The translations under genes and the position numbers were made by a program. From Leucaena leucocephala (Eukaryota > Streptophyta > Magnoliopsida > Fabales > Fabaceae), in NCBI GenBank assembly GCA_037074615.1, contig CM073547.1, positions 4,278,001 to 4,342,000 on the forward strand: DNA of 64,000 bases, read 5' to 3'. Shown in pieces: positions 32,959-42,569 of the stretch (position 1 is its first letter; every line of letters begins with the position of its first letter). Below the pieces are notes generated by a model. That model was not told the origin of the DNA, ran no database searches, and saw only the letters and a program-made list of their open reading frames with translations.

Positions 32959-33711
32959 TGTATGGGATTGACATATATGGATTTATCCAAAAAGGGGGAA
33001 AAAAGATGTATGCATTGTATTAAATAATTATTGGTCATGAGACAATGCAACTGAGGATTCCACTATTAATGTTATGATGATGATCTCATCAGCTTTCTTC
33101 ATGTTTTGATCTTAATTCCTTATTTTTCTTTGGGCAAATTACATTTTGAGACAAAAAAGATAAAGTTAATTAGGTAATTTCATTAAAGGATAAAGAATAA
33201 TTAAGTAATTTGATACTGATATTCCAACATTATTAAGCATCCCTCTTACTATAATATATTGTGATGCGTCAACTCTGCAGATGAAGTGGCTAAGTAAGAG
33301 TATTGTAAAACAAAGAGTTTGGTGGATTGTGGAGGACGCCTGTCCACGTGTCAAGCAAGTGTTTGATAGAGATAAGGTTGTCAGCTAGGAATCTAGAGGG
33401 ATGTCAAGCGGGATCATGATTGGAGTAGGATAATCGACTGATTGTTTTCTGGGCTTGGGCTCTTTTTACAACCAAAAACATATATAGATAGAGGATTGCC
33501 TGCCTTTGATATTCATAAAAAATTGATTGAAATGGAGGGTAAATTGTCTAATGATACATTTCTCACTGATCCAAACAATTTTACACTTCCCAAGTATGGG
33601 AAGAAAAAGGCCAAAAAAAAGAATCTTTACATAGAAAAATTGTCATCTGAATTGCCTTCTATGCAAAATTGTGTTGATGACAAATCTAAGGAATGTTTCT
33701 TTGCAAGTTAG
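32959..33711. other. DUF538 3' flank and SAUR 3' flank
   Basis: No gene. The SAUR 3' block CTTCCCAAGTATGGGAAG occurs at 33587-33604, belonging to the minus-strand gene that follows. The plus ORF at 33442-33711 only reads through this UTR. Confidence 0.5.
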
Positions 33712-33981
33712 CTAGCACAAGGAAGAAGTGACTTTTAAAAAGACATCTTCGGTGCAAGGAATAGTGAGGACACCCATTGGATGATCATATCTAAATTCTT
33801 CTTCAGCTTCACTTAACAACTCTTGAAATGAAAGTTGATTCAAGTACGATATAGGAATCACAAACCTCTTCATTTTTTCTCCAACATATATTGCAAGATA
33901 TCCTTTTGGCACTTCATCGGATCTTGAAGTTGATTTTGTAGCAAATGAAGTCCTCTTGATTCCAGGTAGACGAAAACCCAT
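33712..33981 (-). CDS. SAUR auxin-responsive protein (copy 4)
   Basis: 89 codons from [10 protein letters not shown] (ATG at 33979-33981) to VTSSLC. The core is complete, but the helix reads [10 protein letters not shown], with Arg in place of the Gly seen in the other copies, and MGVLTIPC instead of MGALTIPC. An open frame runs 73 codons upstream through the leader and promoter and is not considered coding, because the TATA box lies inside it. It forms a divergent pair with copy 5. Confidence 0.92.
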   Translation of the reverse strand: MGFRLPGIKRTSFATKSTSRSDEVPKGYLAIYVGEKMKRFVIPISYLNQLSFQELLSEAEEEFRYDHPMGVLTIPCTEDVFLKVTSSLC

Positions 33982-34942
33982 TGTTTTCTTGTGTGTAAGA
34001 AGAATAAGAAGGAAGTGTTTGAATATTGATGTTTTGTTGAGAGTATTGTGAAAGGATTTGTGTTGCTTGCTTATGAAAGCATACAAATACGAGTGTATAT
34101 ATAGAAGAAAGGTGGATGAAAGGTTATGTAATAGAGCTAAATTATTGGAAAATAAGGGCATATAGAGATCACATGGAGTTATCTTATATGTCGTTTTCAA
34201 AAAAAAAAAAAAAAAGTAGAAAAGTCAGGATGAGAGCCAAATGAAGACAAGACCTCAATATCCTTTAGGTTGGGATATGATTGATGAAGGGTCAGTTAAA
34301 TGGTGTAGTCCAGAGAGACATGGATGATAAGGATCACATGATAATGTTTTATGTCTTTCTCAAATGTCAACAAGGATTACAAGAACTGCTTAAAGCATAA
34401 TGTCTATCTAAAGGTTTTGTGGTTGTTAGTTTCATTTCTTGACATGCTTGAGACACGTGCCAAATCTCAATTGGAATCATGAAAGCGAACCATAAGAGGT
34501 GTCCCAAGCATGTCTAGAACTTAAAATGACAACTCTAAAAATTTTCAAATAGATATTAAGTCTTTGAAAAGCCCAAGTGATCCTTCTTCAACACAAAATC
34601 AGAGACGTGTGATTTTTCTTATCCATCCATATCTTATATATGACTGGATTGCACCTCATTTAGCGAACCCTTTGTCAATATCATATCCCAACATAATTGT
34701 TATCCAAGTCTTCTCTTCTGTTGGTTCGTACCTGACCTGTTGCTTTTTGAAAAAGACTCTAAGACACGACCATGTGAACTCAAAGAACTCTTGTCTTCCA
34801 GTAGGCACTATCACATGGCCTCTCACATGCATCTATATATACTTATACTTCCATGCAATTCATAAACAACTTAACTCTTCCAATCTTCAAACATCTAAAC
34901 TTGAGCACTCAGCTTTCTTCTTATTCTCTTACACAAAATAAT
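33982..34942. promoter_or_regulatory. Bidirectional promoter of SAUR copies 4 and 5
   Basis: 961 bp between divergent starts. For copy 4: TATA at 34095-34104, ATCACATGG...TTATCTT block at about 34169-34184 and distal ACATGGATGATAAGGATCACATGA at about 34318-34341. For copy 5: AAGACACGACCATGTGAACTC at 34760-34780 and TATA CTATATATAC at 34833-34842. In the middle, GAGACACGTG (34450-34459) joins a reversed AuxRE (GAGACA) with a G-box (CACGTG), a plausible joint ARF and PIF/bZIP site. The ORF at 34564-34941 in this stretch is a shadow. Confidence 0.55.
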
Positions 34943-35200
34943 ATGGGTTTTCGTTTACCTGGAATCAGAAGGGCTTCAAGATCGAGTCAAGTACCGAAGG
35001 GATATCTTGCTGTCTATGTCGGAGAGGAAATGAAGAGGTTTGTGATCCCAATATCTTACTTGAATCAATCTTCATTTCAAGAGTTGTTGAGTCAAGCTGA
35101 GGAAGAGTTTGGATATGATCATCAAATGGGAGCTCTAACAATTCCTTGCACAGAAGATGTCTTCCTCAATATCACTTCTTCTTTTCATAGTGCTAGCTGA
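34943..35200 (+). CDS. SAUR auxin-responsive protein (copy 5)
   Basis: 85 codons, the shortest intact member: [20 protein letters not shown] has lost the usual SFAxK linker residues. The core is otherwise complete ([46 protein letters not shown]), ending ITSSFHSAS. The 30 codons open upstream are leader sequence. The 3' flank carries TTCCCCTACTTGGGAA (35280-35295). Confidence 0.92.
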   Translation: MGFRLPGIRRASRSSQVPKGYLAVYVGEEMKRFVIPISYLNQSSFQELLSQAEEEFGYDHQMGALTIPCTEDVFLNITSSFHSAS

Positions 35201-36434
35201 CATAAAGATAAGATTAACATAGTTAACACAATTATGTAATCGATCCTATTGCGGTGTACAGATTTTGTTCTTCTTTCAGTTCCCCTACTTGGGAAGTGAA
35301 AAATTGTTCATCTCAAAAAGGAGTTGATGAATAGAAGCTTTCACTTGTCAATTATCAATATCAAAGGCATTGGACTTTTATTCAAGGCATAAGTTATGAG
35401 TAAAATGGGATAATATTTTTCCATAAAAATATGACAATTGTCAAAATAAAAAGTTAACATTATTGTCAAAATAAAAAGTTAACATTTACATATATATATA
35501 TATATATATATATAGCCTTGGCCTCTATATTTCAAAAAATATTTTCGTGGTCCATTTTATTTTCGGTATTATATAAGTATGAACAATAATACAATAGAAC
35601 GAATATCATACACACTCTTCACGCGGTTTTGTGACTTATCCCGATACATTATGACATATATAGCGTCCATCAATTTTAATATATCACTCTTTTATGAGTT
35701 GGCTCTTGATATAGTTATATGCATTCCCTTTTAACGTCTTCATCATCGTCATGTGATCTCTTATGGCCCTTGCCCTTTGTAAGCAAATTATACATTACTT
35801 ACTCTTGAGTTCATAAGCAACAAAGATATCCCGATGAAAATTGAGTTATATTTTGCTTTTAAAAAAATGTATTATTGATTTGATGATATTGTAGAGGTAA
35901 TGTAAAACATAACAATTATTTGATTATCATGGCCTTTATTAACCTGGGGGAGGGGGAGTTTATATTTATTAAGAATCAAGGGCAAGAATTAATGAAAAAC
36001 ATAAGCTAATTAATCCTAACGGGGAAAAATTTTAGTTCCTTGATAGCTCAAATATTATATATAAGAAATTATGGCTTCAACCACTTGTCAAAAAAAAATG
36101 TTTCTTCGTATTCAGACGCTTTTGTATCTCTAACAACATCTTGATTTAAATTTTGCTGAATTAATAAATGTAACTTTCTCCTCTCAATCTCGCTCCACGA
36201 GAAACCAAACTTTAGTTGCCTAATCTTGAAGATCAAAGTCTTTGATATTGATAATTGATTGAATTCGTATGAAAATTGTCTATTGATAAATCTCTCACTG
36301 ATAGTACAACTTATTTGCAATTCCCAAAGTACAGGGGAAGAAAAATAGGTGAAATCTTTACATGGCAAAACTATGTGAACTGCCTTCTATACAAAATTAT
36401 GTTAACTAATCTAAATTAATGTTGACTTGGCAAG
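35201..36434. other. Spacer of SAUR unit A
   Basis: It contains the 3' UTR of copy 5, a duplicated 25-bp phrase (TTGTCAAAATAAAAAGTTAACA, twice near 35437-35485), a (TA)n tract (35490-35514), and a relic SAUR promoter near 35690-35830 (GTCATGTGATCTCTTATGGCCC...TTCATAAGCAACAAAG). The phrase AAGAAATTATGGCTTCA at 36063 marks the repeat unit. The end is the 3' flank of the broken copy 6. No gene. Confidence 0.5.
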
Positions 36435-36920
36435 CTAGCACCCATTGAAGGAAGAAGTGATTTTTAGGAAGACATCTTCTATGCAAGGAATAGTGAGAGC
36501 TCCTATTGGATGATCATACCCGAATTCTTCTTCAGCTTCACTTAACAACTCTTGGAAAGAAAGTTGATTCAAGTAAGATATAGGAATCACAAACCTTCTC
36601 ATTTCCTCTCCAACATATATTGCAAGATATCCCCTTGGAACTTCAGCAGATTTTGAAGAAGTCACTTTTTTTTTTTTTTTGGTTGCCCACCCGGTTCACC
36701 GGAGCTTTGCCCCGACTACATCCGGATCCGACCCGCGTCGCGCACCTGGCTATGGTAGGTGAGTCTCCCAACGGGAATTTTCTGCATACGCCAAGGCTCG
36801 AACTCGAGACCTCGCTTAAACGATACCGAGCCGCTTACCACTCGGACTAACCCCCGTTGGTGAAGAAGTCACTTTTGCAGCAAAAGAACTCTTCCTAATG
36901 CTAGGTAGACGAAAACCCAT
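36435..36920 (-). pseudogene. SAUR (copy 6) interrupted by a SINE
   Basis: The N-terminal part starts at ATG 36918-36920 (MGFRLPSIRKSSFAAKVTSS) and runs into SINE sequence, ending at a stop after 14 foreign codons. The rest of the core ([55 protein letters not shown]) lies beyond the SINE at 36435-36660, still free of stops. Apart from the SINE, the gene shows no other damage, so the insertion is young relative to the duplication. Promoter and leader are intact. A truncated protein of about 34 residues without the SAUR core is the only predicted product from the normal start. Confidence 0.92.
36670..36860 (-). mobile_element. tRNA-derived SINE, copy 2
   Basis: About 190 bp, same family and orientation as the copy at 11117-11301. 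The reverse complement has A box TAGTCCGAGTGG (36838-36849) and B box GAGTTCGAGCC (36795-36805), 44 bp apart. The A tail is seen as a T run next to the left duplication. Perfect 16-bp target duplications TGAAGAAGTCACTTTT are at 36654-36669 and 36861-36876. It sits in the linker codons of SAUR copy 6. Confidence 0.93.
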
Positions 36921-37625
36921 TGTTTTAGAAGTTGAGAAGAGAATAAGAAGGAAGTGTTTGAAGAATTTTGATGCTTGAGAGTAATGTGAAAGATTTGTGT
37001 TGCTTGTTTCTGAAAGCATACAAGCATGAGTATATATAGATGAATGCATATGACGGTGGAAAGTTTATGTGATAGGGCTTAATTATCGGAGGACAAGGGC
37101 ATATAGAGATCACATGGAGTTGTCTTATGTCTTTTTCAAAAGACAAGAAAAACCAATAAGTTAGAATGAGCCTATTGAAGAGAGGACAAAAGACATGGAT
37201 GAGAAGGATCACCAAATAGTGTTTGAAGGGTTAAATATTGGGACTTCTTTTACTTAATTGAATAGAAAACAGAGTAATGTGAATTTTGTCATCCATGTTT
37301 CAGGAATGGACTACCCCTCATTTAGCTATTTCTCTCTGTCATATCCCAACCAAATGGTTATTCAAGTCCTCTCTTCATTTAGCCTGCCCTGCCTTGTTTC
37401 TTTTTGACGAAGACCTTTAAGACACAACCACGTGAACTCTAAGGGCCCTTGTCTTCCATTAGGCCTATCACACAACCTATCCCCACCAATTATTGAAGGA
37501 AAACAAATGCATTCACCTATTTATACTCATACTTGAGCATTTCAGAAGCAACACTGAACTCTACAACAATATCCTCAATCATCTGAATTGAAAACCACTT
37601 TCTTCTTATTCTCTTAAACACAAAA
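36921..37625. promoter_or_regulatory. Bidirectional promoter of SAUR copies 6 and 7
   Basis: 705 bp between divergent starts. Copy 6 side: TATA at 37030-37039 and ATCACATGGAGTTGTCTTATGTC at about 37108-37130. Copy 7 side: AAGACACAACCACGTGAACTC (37419-37439), where the usual CATGTG is a true G-box CACGTG (37429-37434), and a weak TATA (CTATTTATAC) near 37517-37526. Confidence 0.5.
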
Positions 37626-37904
37626 ATGGGTTTTCGTTTACCTGGAATTAGAAGGGTTTCCTTTACTACAAAAGTGGCTTCTTCAAGATCAAGTGAAGTA
37701 CCAAAGGGATATCTTGCGGTCTATGTTGGAGAGGAAATGAAAAGGTTTGTGATCCCTATATCTTACTTGAATCAACCTTCATTTCAAGAGTTGTTGAGCC
37801 TCGCAGAGGAAGAGTATGGATATGACCATCCAATGGGCGCTCTCACTATTCCTTGCAGAGAAGATGTATTTCTAAATGTCACTTCTTCTTTCGATAGGTG
37901 TTAA
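37626..37904 (+). CDS. SAUR auxin-responsive protein (copy 7)
   Basis: 92 codons: [10 protein letters not shown], linker [13 protein letters not shown], then a complete core with the variants [12 protein letters not shown] and IPCREDVF, ending VTSSFDRC. The same variants in the broken copy at 27592-27866 show these two are sister copies. The 3' flank carries CTTCCCCTACTTGGGAAG (38007-38024). Confidence 0.93.
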   Translation: MGFRLPGIRRVSFTTKVASSRSSEVPKGYLAVYVGEEMKRFVIPISYLNQPSFQELLSLAEEEYGYDHPMGALTIPCREDVFLNVTSSFDRC

Positions 37905-39462
37905 CATATAACAACGAGAAGATTCATTAACTTAGATTAGTCAACTCAACATTTGCAATTGGACCAATTTGGATCCTTTTGCTTTGTAAAGATTTTTGTT
38001 CTTTTTCTTCCCCTACTTGGGAAGTACAAAATTGTTTATCTCATTGACAAATAGATGAATAGACATTCTCACGTTATCTCAATCAATTCTAGTTCCGAGC
38101 AAAATATATTAAGTTCTAATTTGGAAATAATTGTATTTTATAAAGATATAACATCATTTATGTTAATAAGCTGGAGAGACTAGGAACATAATACTAAATT
38201 TAACTTTCTGGTCCACTTTGTTTCTTTATGGATTGTGCTGCGTTGTGGCCACTGAAATAATAATTACGTTCTGAGTAACAGGAGATGATATCTTCCGCAA
38301 AAATATTACAAACATCCAATTAAAAGAAATTTTAATTTTTTTTAAAAAATAGAAGTTTAAACTCTTGGGGCCAGGTCTTAATATATGACCTAATTTATGA
38401 GTTAATCTTGATTATAAATATAAGACATATTTTTCATATTTATCTAATTTTTTTAAAATTACCCATATTGATATTCCTTCAATAATAATCAAGAGAGGGA
38501 GGGAAGGATTTAAGGAAGATGGTTAGTGTTTTAGAAAAATTATATTATATTAATTAACTTAAAATAATTTTATTAATATAATTAAATTACTTTAATATGT
38601 TTTATATTAAGGAGTAATAATTATGTGAGTTGTCTTGATACTTATATGCACTATCATTTAACATCTTGTTCCTTTGAAAACTACTTGTAAGACAATAGCA
38701 TGTGATATCTTGTGGTCATTGTCCCTTTGTAAGCAAATTATTATGTGTTCCGAACACTTGAGTTCACAAGCAAGACATATAGGATCCCGAAGCTTCATCA
38801 GAGTTATTTTTTTATTTTTCATTTTGTAAGAGTCTTTAATTGTTTTATTAATTTTATGATTATTAGGTATATCATGACTTAACCTATGAACCATTAATTT
38901 TGAAGTCAAACAACAAATGCTTGCTTGAGCAAAGTTTGCTTTAAAATTAAGTATCAAACGAAAAAAATTAAAGAAAAACAATAATTAGCTAATTAATCCT
39001 AACAGGGAAAAATGTTTAGTCCATGAAATTTCAAATGTTTTATTTCTTGTTTAAATATTATGTAAGAAATTATGGCTTCAGTCACAAGTGCACAAATTGG
39101 TTTAAAGAAAGTTAATTACATTGGTTAATAATGTATGTATATATGTATAGTTTGCTTTCTGGATTCCAATTACTGGGTTATGAGGCATGTAACATTCTCA
39201 TATCAATCTTGCCATGGGAAAATAAATTTTGGTCGTCCCAACTAAAAGATCAGTATATCTTTGACATTCATAATTGATCGAGATCATATGAAAATTGTCT
39301 ATTGATAAATTTGTCTCTGACACATAATTTTATACTTCCTAAAGTAGGGGAAGAAAAAGAGGGTGAAAAATCTTTACATAGAGGAAAATTGTCAACTGAA
39401 TTGCCTTCTATACAAAATTGTGTTGATGACTAGTCTAAGGGAATGTTGTCTTTGCAAGCTAA
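37905..39462. other. Spacer of SAUR unit B
   Basis: It holds the 3' UTR of copy 7, AT-rich filler, a relic SAUR promoter near 38650-38780 (AAGACAATAGCATGTGATATC...GTTCACAAGCAAGACA), the unit-marker phrase AAGAAATTATGGCTTCA at 39064, and the 3' UTR of copy 8. A 107-codon minus ORF (38658-38981) is not convincing. Confidence 0.5.
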
Positions 39463-39738
39463 CTAGCACCCATTGAAGGATGAAGCGACTTTTAGGAAGA
39501 CATCTTCTGTGCAAGGAATAGTGAGGGCACCCATTAGATGATCATACCCAAATTCTTCTTCAGCTTCACTTAAGAGCTCTTGAAATGAAGGTTGATTCAA
39601 GTATGATATAGGGATCACGAACTTTTTCATTTCCTCTCCAACATATATTGCAAGATATCCTTTTCGCACTTCACCTGATTTTGAAGTTGATTTTGTAGCA
39701 AATGAAGACCTCTTGATTTCAGGTAGACGAAAACCCAT
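39463..39738 (-). CDS. SAUR auxin-responsive protein (copy 8)
   Basis: 91 codons from [10 protein letters not shown] (ATG 39736-39738) to VASSFNGC. Two changes sit in otherwise fixed core positions: EVRKGYL for EVPKGYL and [11 protein letters not shown] for [11 protein letters not shown], with KKFVIP instead of KRFVIP. The frame is intact, but these changes may mean relaxed constraint. TATA is at 39846-39855, 108 bp before the ATG. It forms a divergent pair with copy 9. Confidence 0.92.
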   Translation of the reverse strand: MGFRLPEIKRSSFATKSTSKSGEVRKGYLAIYVGEEMKKFVIPISYLNQPSFQELLSEAEEEFGYDHLMGALTIPCTEDVFLKVASSFNGC

Positions 39739-40645
39739 TGTTTTGTGTGTAAGAAGAATTAGGAGGAAGTGTTTGAATATTGATGCTTGAGAGAGTATTG
39801 TGAAAGATTTGTGTTGCTTGCTTTTGAAAGCATACAAGTATGAGTGTATATATAGATGAATGGTGGAGGAAAAAAGTTATGCAATAAAACTTAATTATTG
39901 GGAGACAAGGGCATGTAGAGATCACATGGAGTTGTCTTTGAGGTCTTTTTCAAAAACCAACAAGTAGTCAGGATGAGAGCCAAATGAAGAGAGGACCTCA
40001 AAATCCTTTTGGCTGAGATATGATTGAGGAAGGGTGTGTTAAACGGTGTAGAACAGAGAGACATGGATGAGAAGGATCACATGATAATGTTTTTTGTCCA
40101 TCAAACAATAAGGATCACTGGAACTTATTACGTTTCTTATGGTTGTCAATTTCATTTCTTGACATGCTTGGGGCATATCTCTTACGTTTCCTTTATCTTC
40201 ATCGGCCCAACTAAGAGTATATTGGAGCAGCATTCTATTGAAATGTATAGGTGATAGTTGGCTTGGCGCTTGTTGAATACAAAACAGAGTCATGTGAGTT
40301 TTCTTATTCAAGTCTCAGGACTACTGTATCACTACTCATTTAGATAACCCTTTAGCAGTCATATCCAAGTCCTCCCTTCATTATTTGGCTTGTCTTGACT
40401 TGTTGTTTTTACTAATAACCTCTTAAGACACATCCATGTGAACTCTAGGTGCCTTTGTCTTCCAATAGGCACCATCACCTACGTAACCTCTAAGCCTCCA
40501 ATAATTATTGTAGGAAACCAAATCCATTAATCTATATATACACATACTGGTATGCTTTCAGAACAAAGCAACACAAACCTTTCACAATACTCTCAGGCAT
40601 CAATATTCAAACACTTCCTTCTTATTTTCTTACACTAAAAAAACA
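39739..40645. promoter_or_regulatory. Bidirectional promoter of SAUR copies 8 and 9
   Basis: 907 bp. Copy 8 side: ATCACATGGAGTTGTCTTTGAGGTC at about 39920-39944 and distal ACATGGATGAGAAGGATCACATGA at about 40061-40084. Copy 9 side: TTAAGACACATCCATGTGAACTC (40423-40445) and TATA CTATATATAC at 40532-40541. The two overlapping ORFs at 40024-40311 are shadows of conserved promoter sequence. Confidence 0.5.
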
Positions 40646-40912
40646 ATGGGTTTTCGTCTACCTGGAATCAAGAGGAGTTCCTTTGCTGCAAAAGTGATTT
40701 CTTCAAAATCTGGTGAGGTGCCAAAGGGATATCTAGCAGTATATGTTGGAGAGAAAATGAAGAGGTTTGTGATTCCTATATCATACTTGAATCAACCTTC
40801 ATTTCAAGAGTTGTTAAGTGAAGCTGAAGAAGAATTTGGGTATGATCATCCAGTGGGTGCCCTCACTATTCCTTGCACAGAAGATGTCTTCCTAAAAGTC
40901 ACTTCTTTCTAG
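40646..40912 (+). CDS. SAUR auxin-responsive protein (copy 9)
   Basis: 88 codons: [17 protein letters not shown], complete core ([50 protein letters not shown]), ending early at VTSF because the terminal SSFNGC-type tail is cut by TAG. The 3' flank carries CTTCCCTTATTTGGGAAG (40984-41001). Confidence 0.93.
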   Translation: MGFRLPGIKRSSFAAKVISSKSGEVPKGYLAVYVGEKMKRFVIPISYLNQPSFQELLSEAEEEFGYDHPVGALTIPCTEDVFLKVTSF

Positions 40913-41727
40913 CATTCAAAGACAAGATTAGATTAGTCCACACAATTTTGTTATCTTGCTTTGTAAAGATTTTTTTTCTTTTCCTTCCCTTATTTGGGAA
41001 GTGAAAGAATTGTTGATCTCAATGAGAAGTTGATGAATAGACCCATTTTCACGTTTTCTCTATCAACTGTCAATATCCAAGACATTGAACATTTAATTAA
41101 ATTATATTTTTTAATCTACCAATTCAAGTTCAGATTTCGCTCTAGGGATATTAATTAACATCAGCTCCCTATTTTGATGTAAGTATGGCTCCCCTAGAGA
41201 AGTGATGATCTCCAGCAAGCATGCATGCATACATAGACAGCTTTCGGGCTTCCACTTTCACTTTTATTTCTTCCTTTTTTTTTGGCATAAAAAATCGATA
41301 TATTAAACAAGATAAAAAGACAATATTACAATTCCTGTACTGTTCAATCCAGTAGATAGGCGTGAGCGTTAAGAAGAATAAAAAAAAAAGCTTTATTATA
41401 ATTTATTTTTATTTCCTGGGGAAAAATTAATTTTTATTTTCAACTAAACAATTATAATTTCTAAAGACGTAACGTCATTTATGTTATTGTCTCGAATGAA
41501 ATGATCTCAATTCGTAAAATTATGTGGACTCCGTTCAATAGTCGGTAAGACTATATGAACTAAATTATTGAACTTTCTTGGTCCACTTTGTTTCTTTATA
41601 AATTTTGGTGCGTTGTGGACACTGAATTAATAATTAAGTTGTGAGTACCATATTTTTCCATAAAAATATGAAAAATTAAATGTCGAAGTGAAAATTTAGA
41701 AGTTCAAATAGTATTTAACCATTGCAT
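40913..41727. other. 3' flank of SAUR copy 9, left side of the CACTA insertion
   Basis: Parts (41450-41640) match the 3' flank of copy 7 (38110-38290), for example GGTCCACTTTGTTTCTTTAT. About 300 bp (41140-41440) seem to be extra here relative to copy 7. No gene. Confidence 0.5.
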
Positions 41728-41749
41728 CACTACAAAAAAATTGACTTTC

Positions 41750-41940
41750 AGCGGCGATATTTTGTCGCTGCTAAGTCGCCACCTATGAGACTGTCGCCTA
41801 TACACATTGGCGGTGACAATTGAAAGTCGCCGCTGAATGTCAATAATTAGCGGCGACAGATAAAGTCGCCACCTAAAACTGAATCAGCGGCGACTAATAT
41901 TGTCGCCGCCTAAAGGGGAATCTGCGGCGACTAAAGTTGA
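41750..41940. repeat. Left subterminal repeat array of the CACTA element
   Basis: Repeated GCGGCGA(C) and GTCGCC(G/A)C motifs in both orientations, for example TTTCAGCGGCGA, AAAGTCGCCGCTG and ATTGTCGCCGCC. In En/Spm such motifs bind the element's own regulator protein. Confidence 0.75.
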
Positions 41941-42374
41941 TATTATTTTTTAAATTCTTTTCTATTATTTTTCTTAGATGAAAAAAATATAATTTAATAA
42001 CAAAAATAATAAATAATAAATAACTAAATAAACCAAAATTTAATAACATTAATAAATAATTTTGATCATTCTATAAAATATCAAATTATTCAATTACTTA
42101 AACATATTTAAAATTACAATAAAATTATTTAGTTTATACATAAACATTATATAGAAAGACAAATACTAAGAGTAGAAGAAGTAGGTGCATGTGGTTGCTC
42201 TCTGTATCAAGATAGCAAATTGAGCTTATATCCTTTGCTCCATTCATTTCAATAGTCTTTGCTCCAAAGATGAACAAGATATGACACTTGAGCTAGCTGA
42301 GGCCGAACTTGCTCTTCAGCATTATAGTTCATTGCACGAAGCTTTGAAGCCATAAGATGGCAGTGTGTTTTGAA

Positions 42375-42569
42375 ACCAAATAAGAATCTGTCGAGACTGT
42401 TGTTTTTCATGTACTCAGACAAGAATTCTGTCACGACCTTTGCTACACCATCCCAAAAGTTGAACAAGATTTGGATGATGAGCATCACTTCACTCACAAA
42501 ATCTTCCTATAATCTTCTAGAGTTTTGTAAAGTTAACTTCTTGACTGCAACTTCTTTCCCATCCCTCGT
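42375..42569 (-). pseudogene. Captured receptor-like kinase fragment (N-lobe)
   Basis: Read in reverse from 42569: RDGKEVAVKKL, containing the VAVK Lys of the kinase beta-3 strand, then a TAG stop, then EDFVSEVMLI (alpha-C region) and, after replaced sequence, EYMKNNSLDRFLFG (hinge region). The order matches cysteine-rich or similar plant receptor-like kinases, but the middle is scrambled and a stop is present. Gypsy element 2 inserted just upstream of RDGK. Confidence 0.7.

Noticed and set aside
33982..34200. N-terminal extensions of SAUR ORFs (also 12167-12274, 34853-34942, 39739-39837)
   Set aside because: All copies share the start MGFRLPG-type; the extensions are leader sequence downstream of or overlapping the TATA boxes and differ in frame between copies.
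41942..42374. Possible transposase of the CACTA element
   Set aside because: Nothing resembling TNPA/TNPD domains is found here or in 52991-55234; the remaining space is about 3 kb of captured fragments and AT-rich filler.
42249..42374. Extension of the captured kinase ORF (FKTHCHLMASK... to stop)
   Set aside because: It does not continue the kinase fold and is not recognised, so it is excluded from the kinase fragment call.
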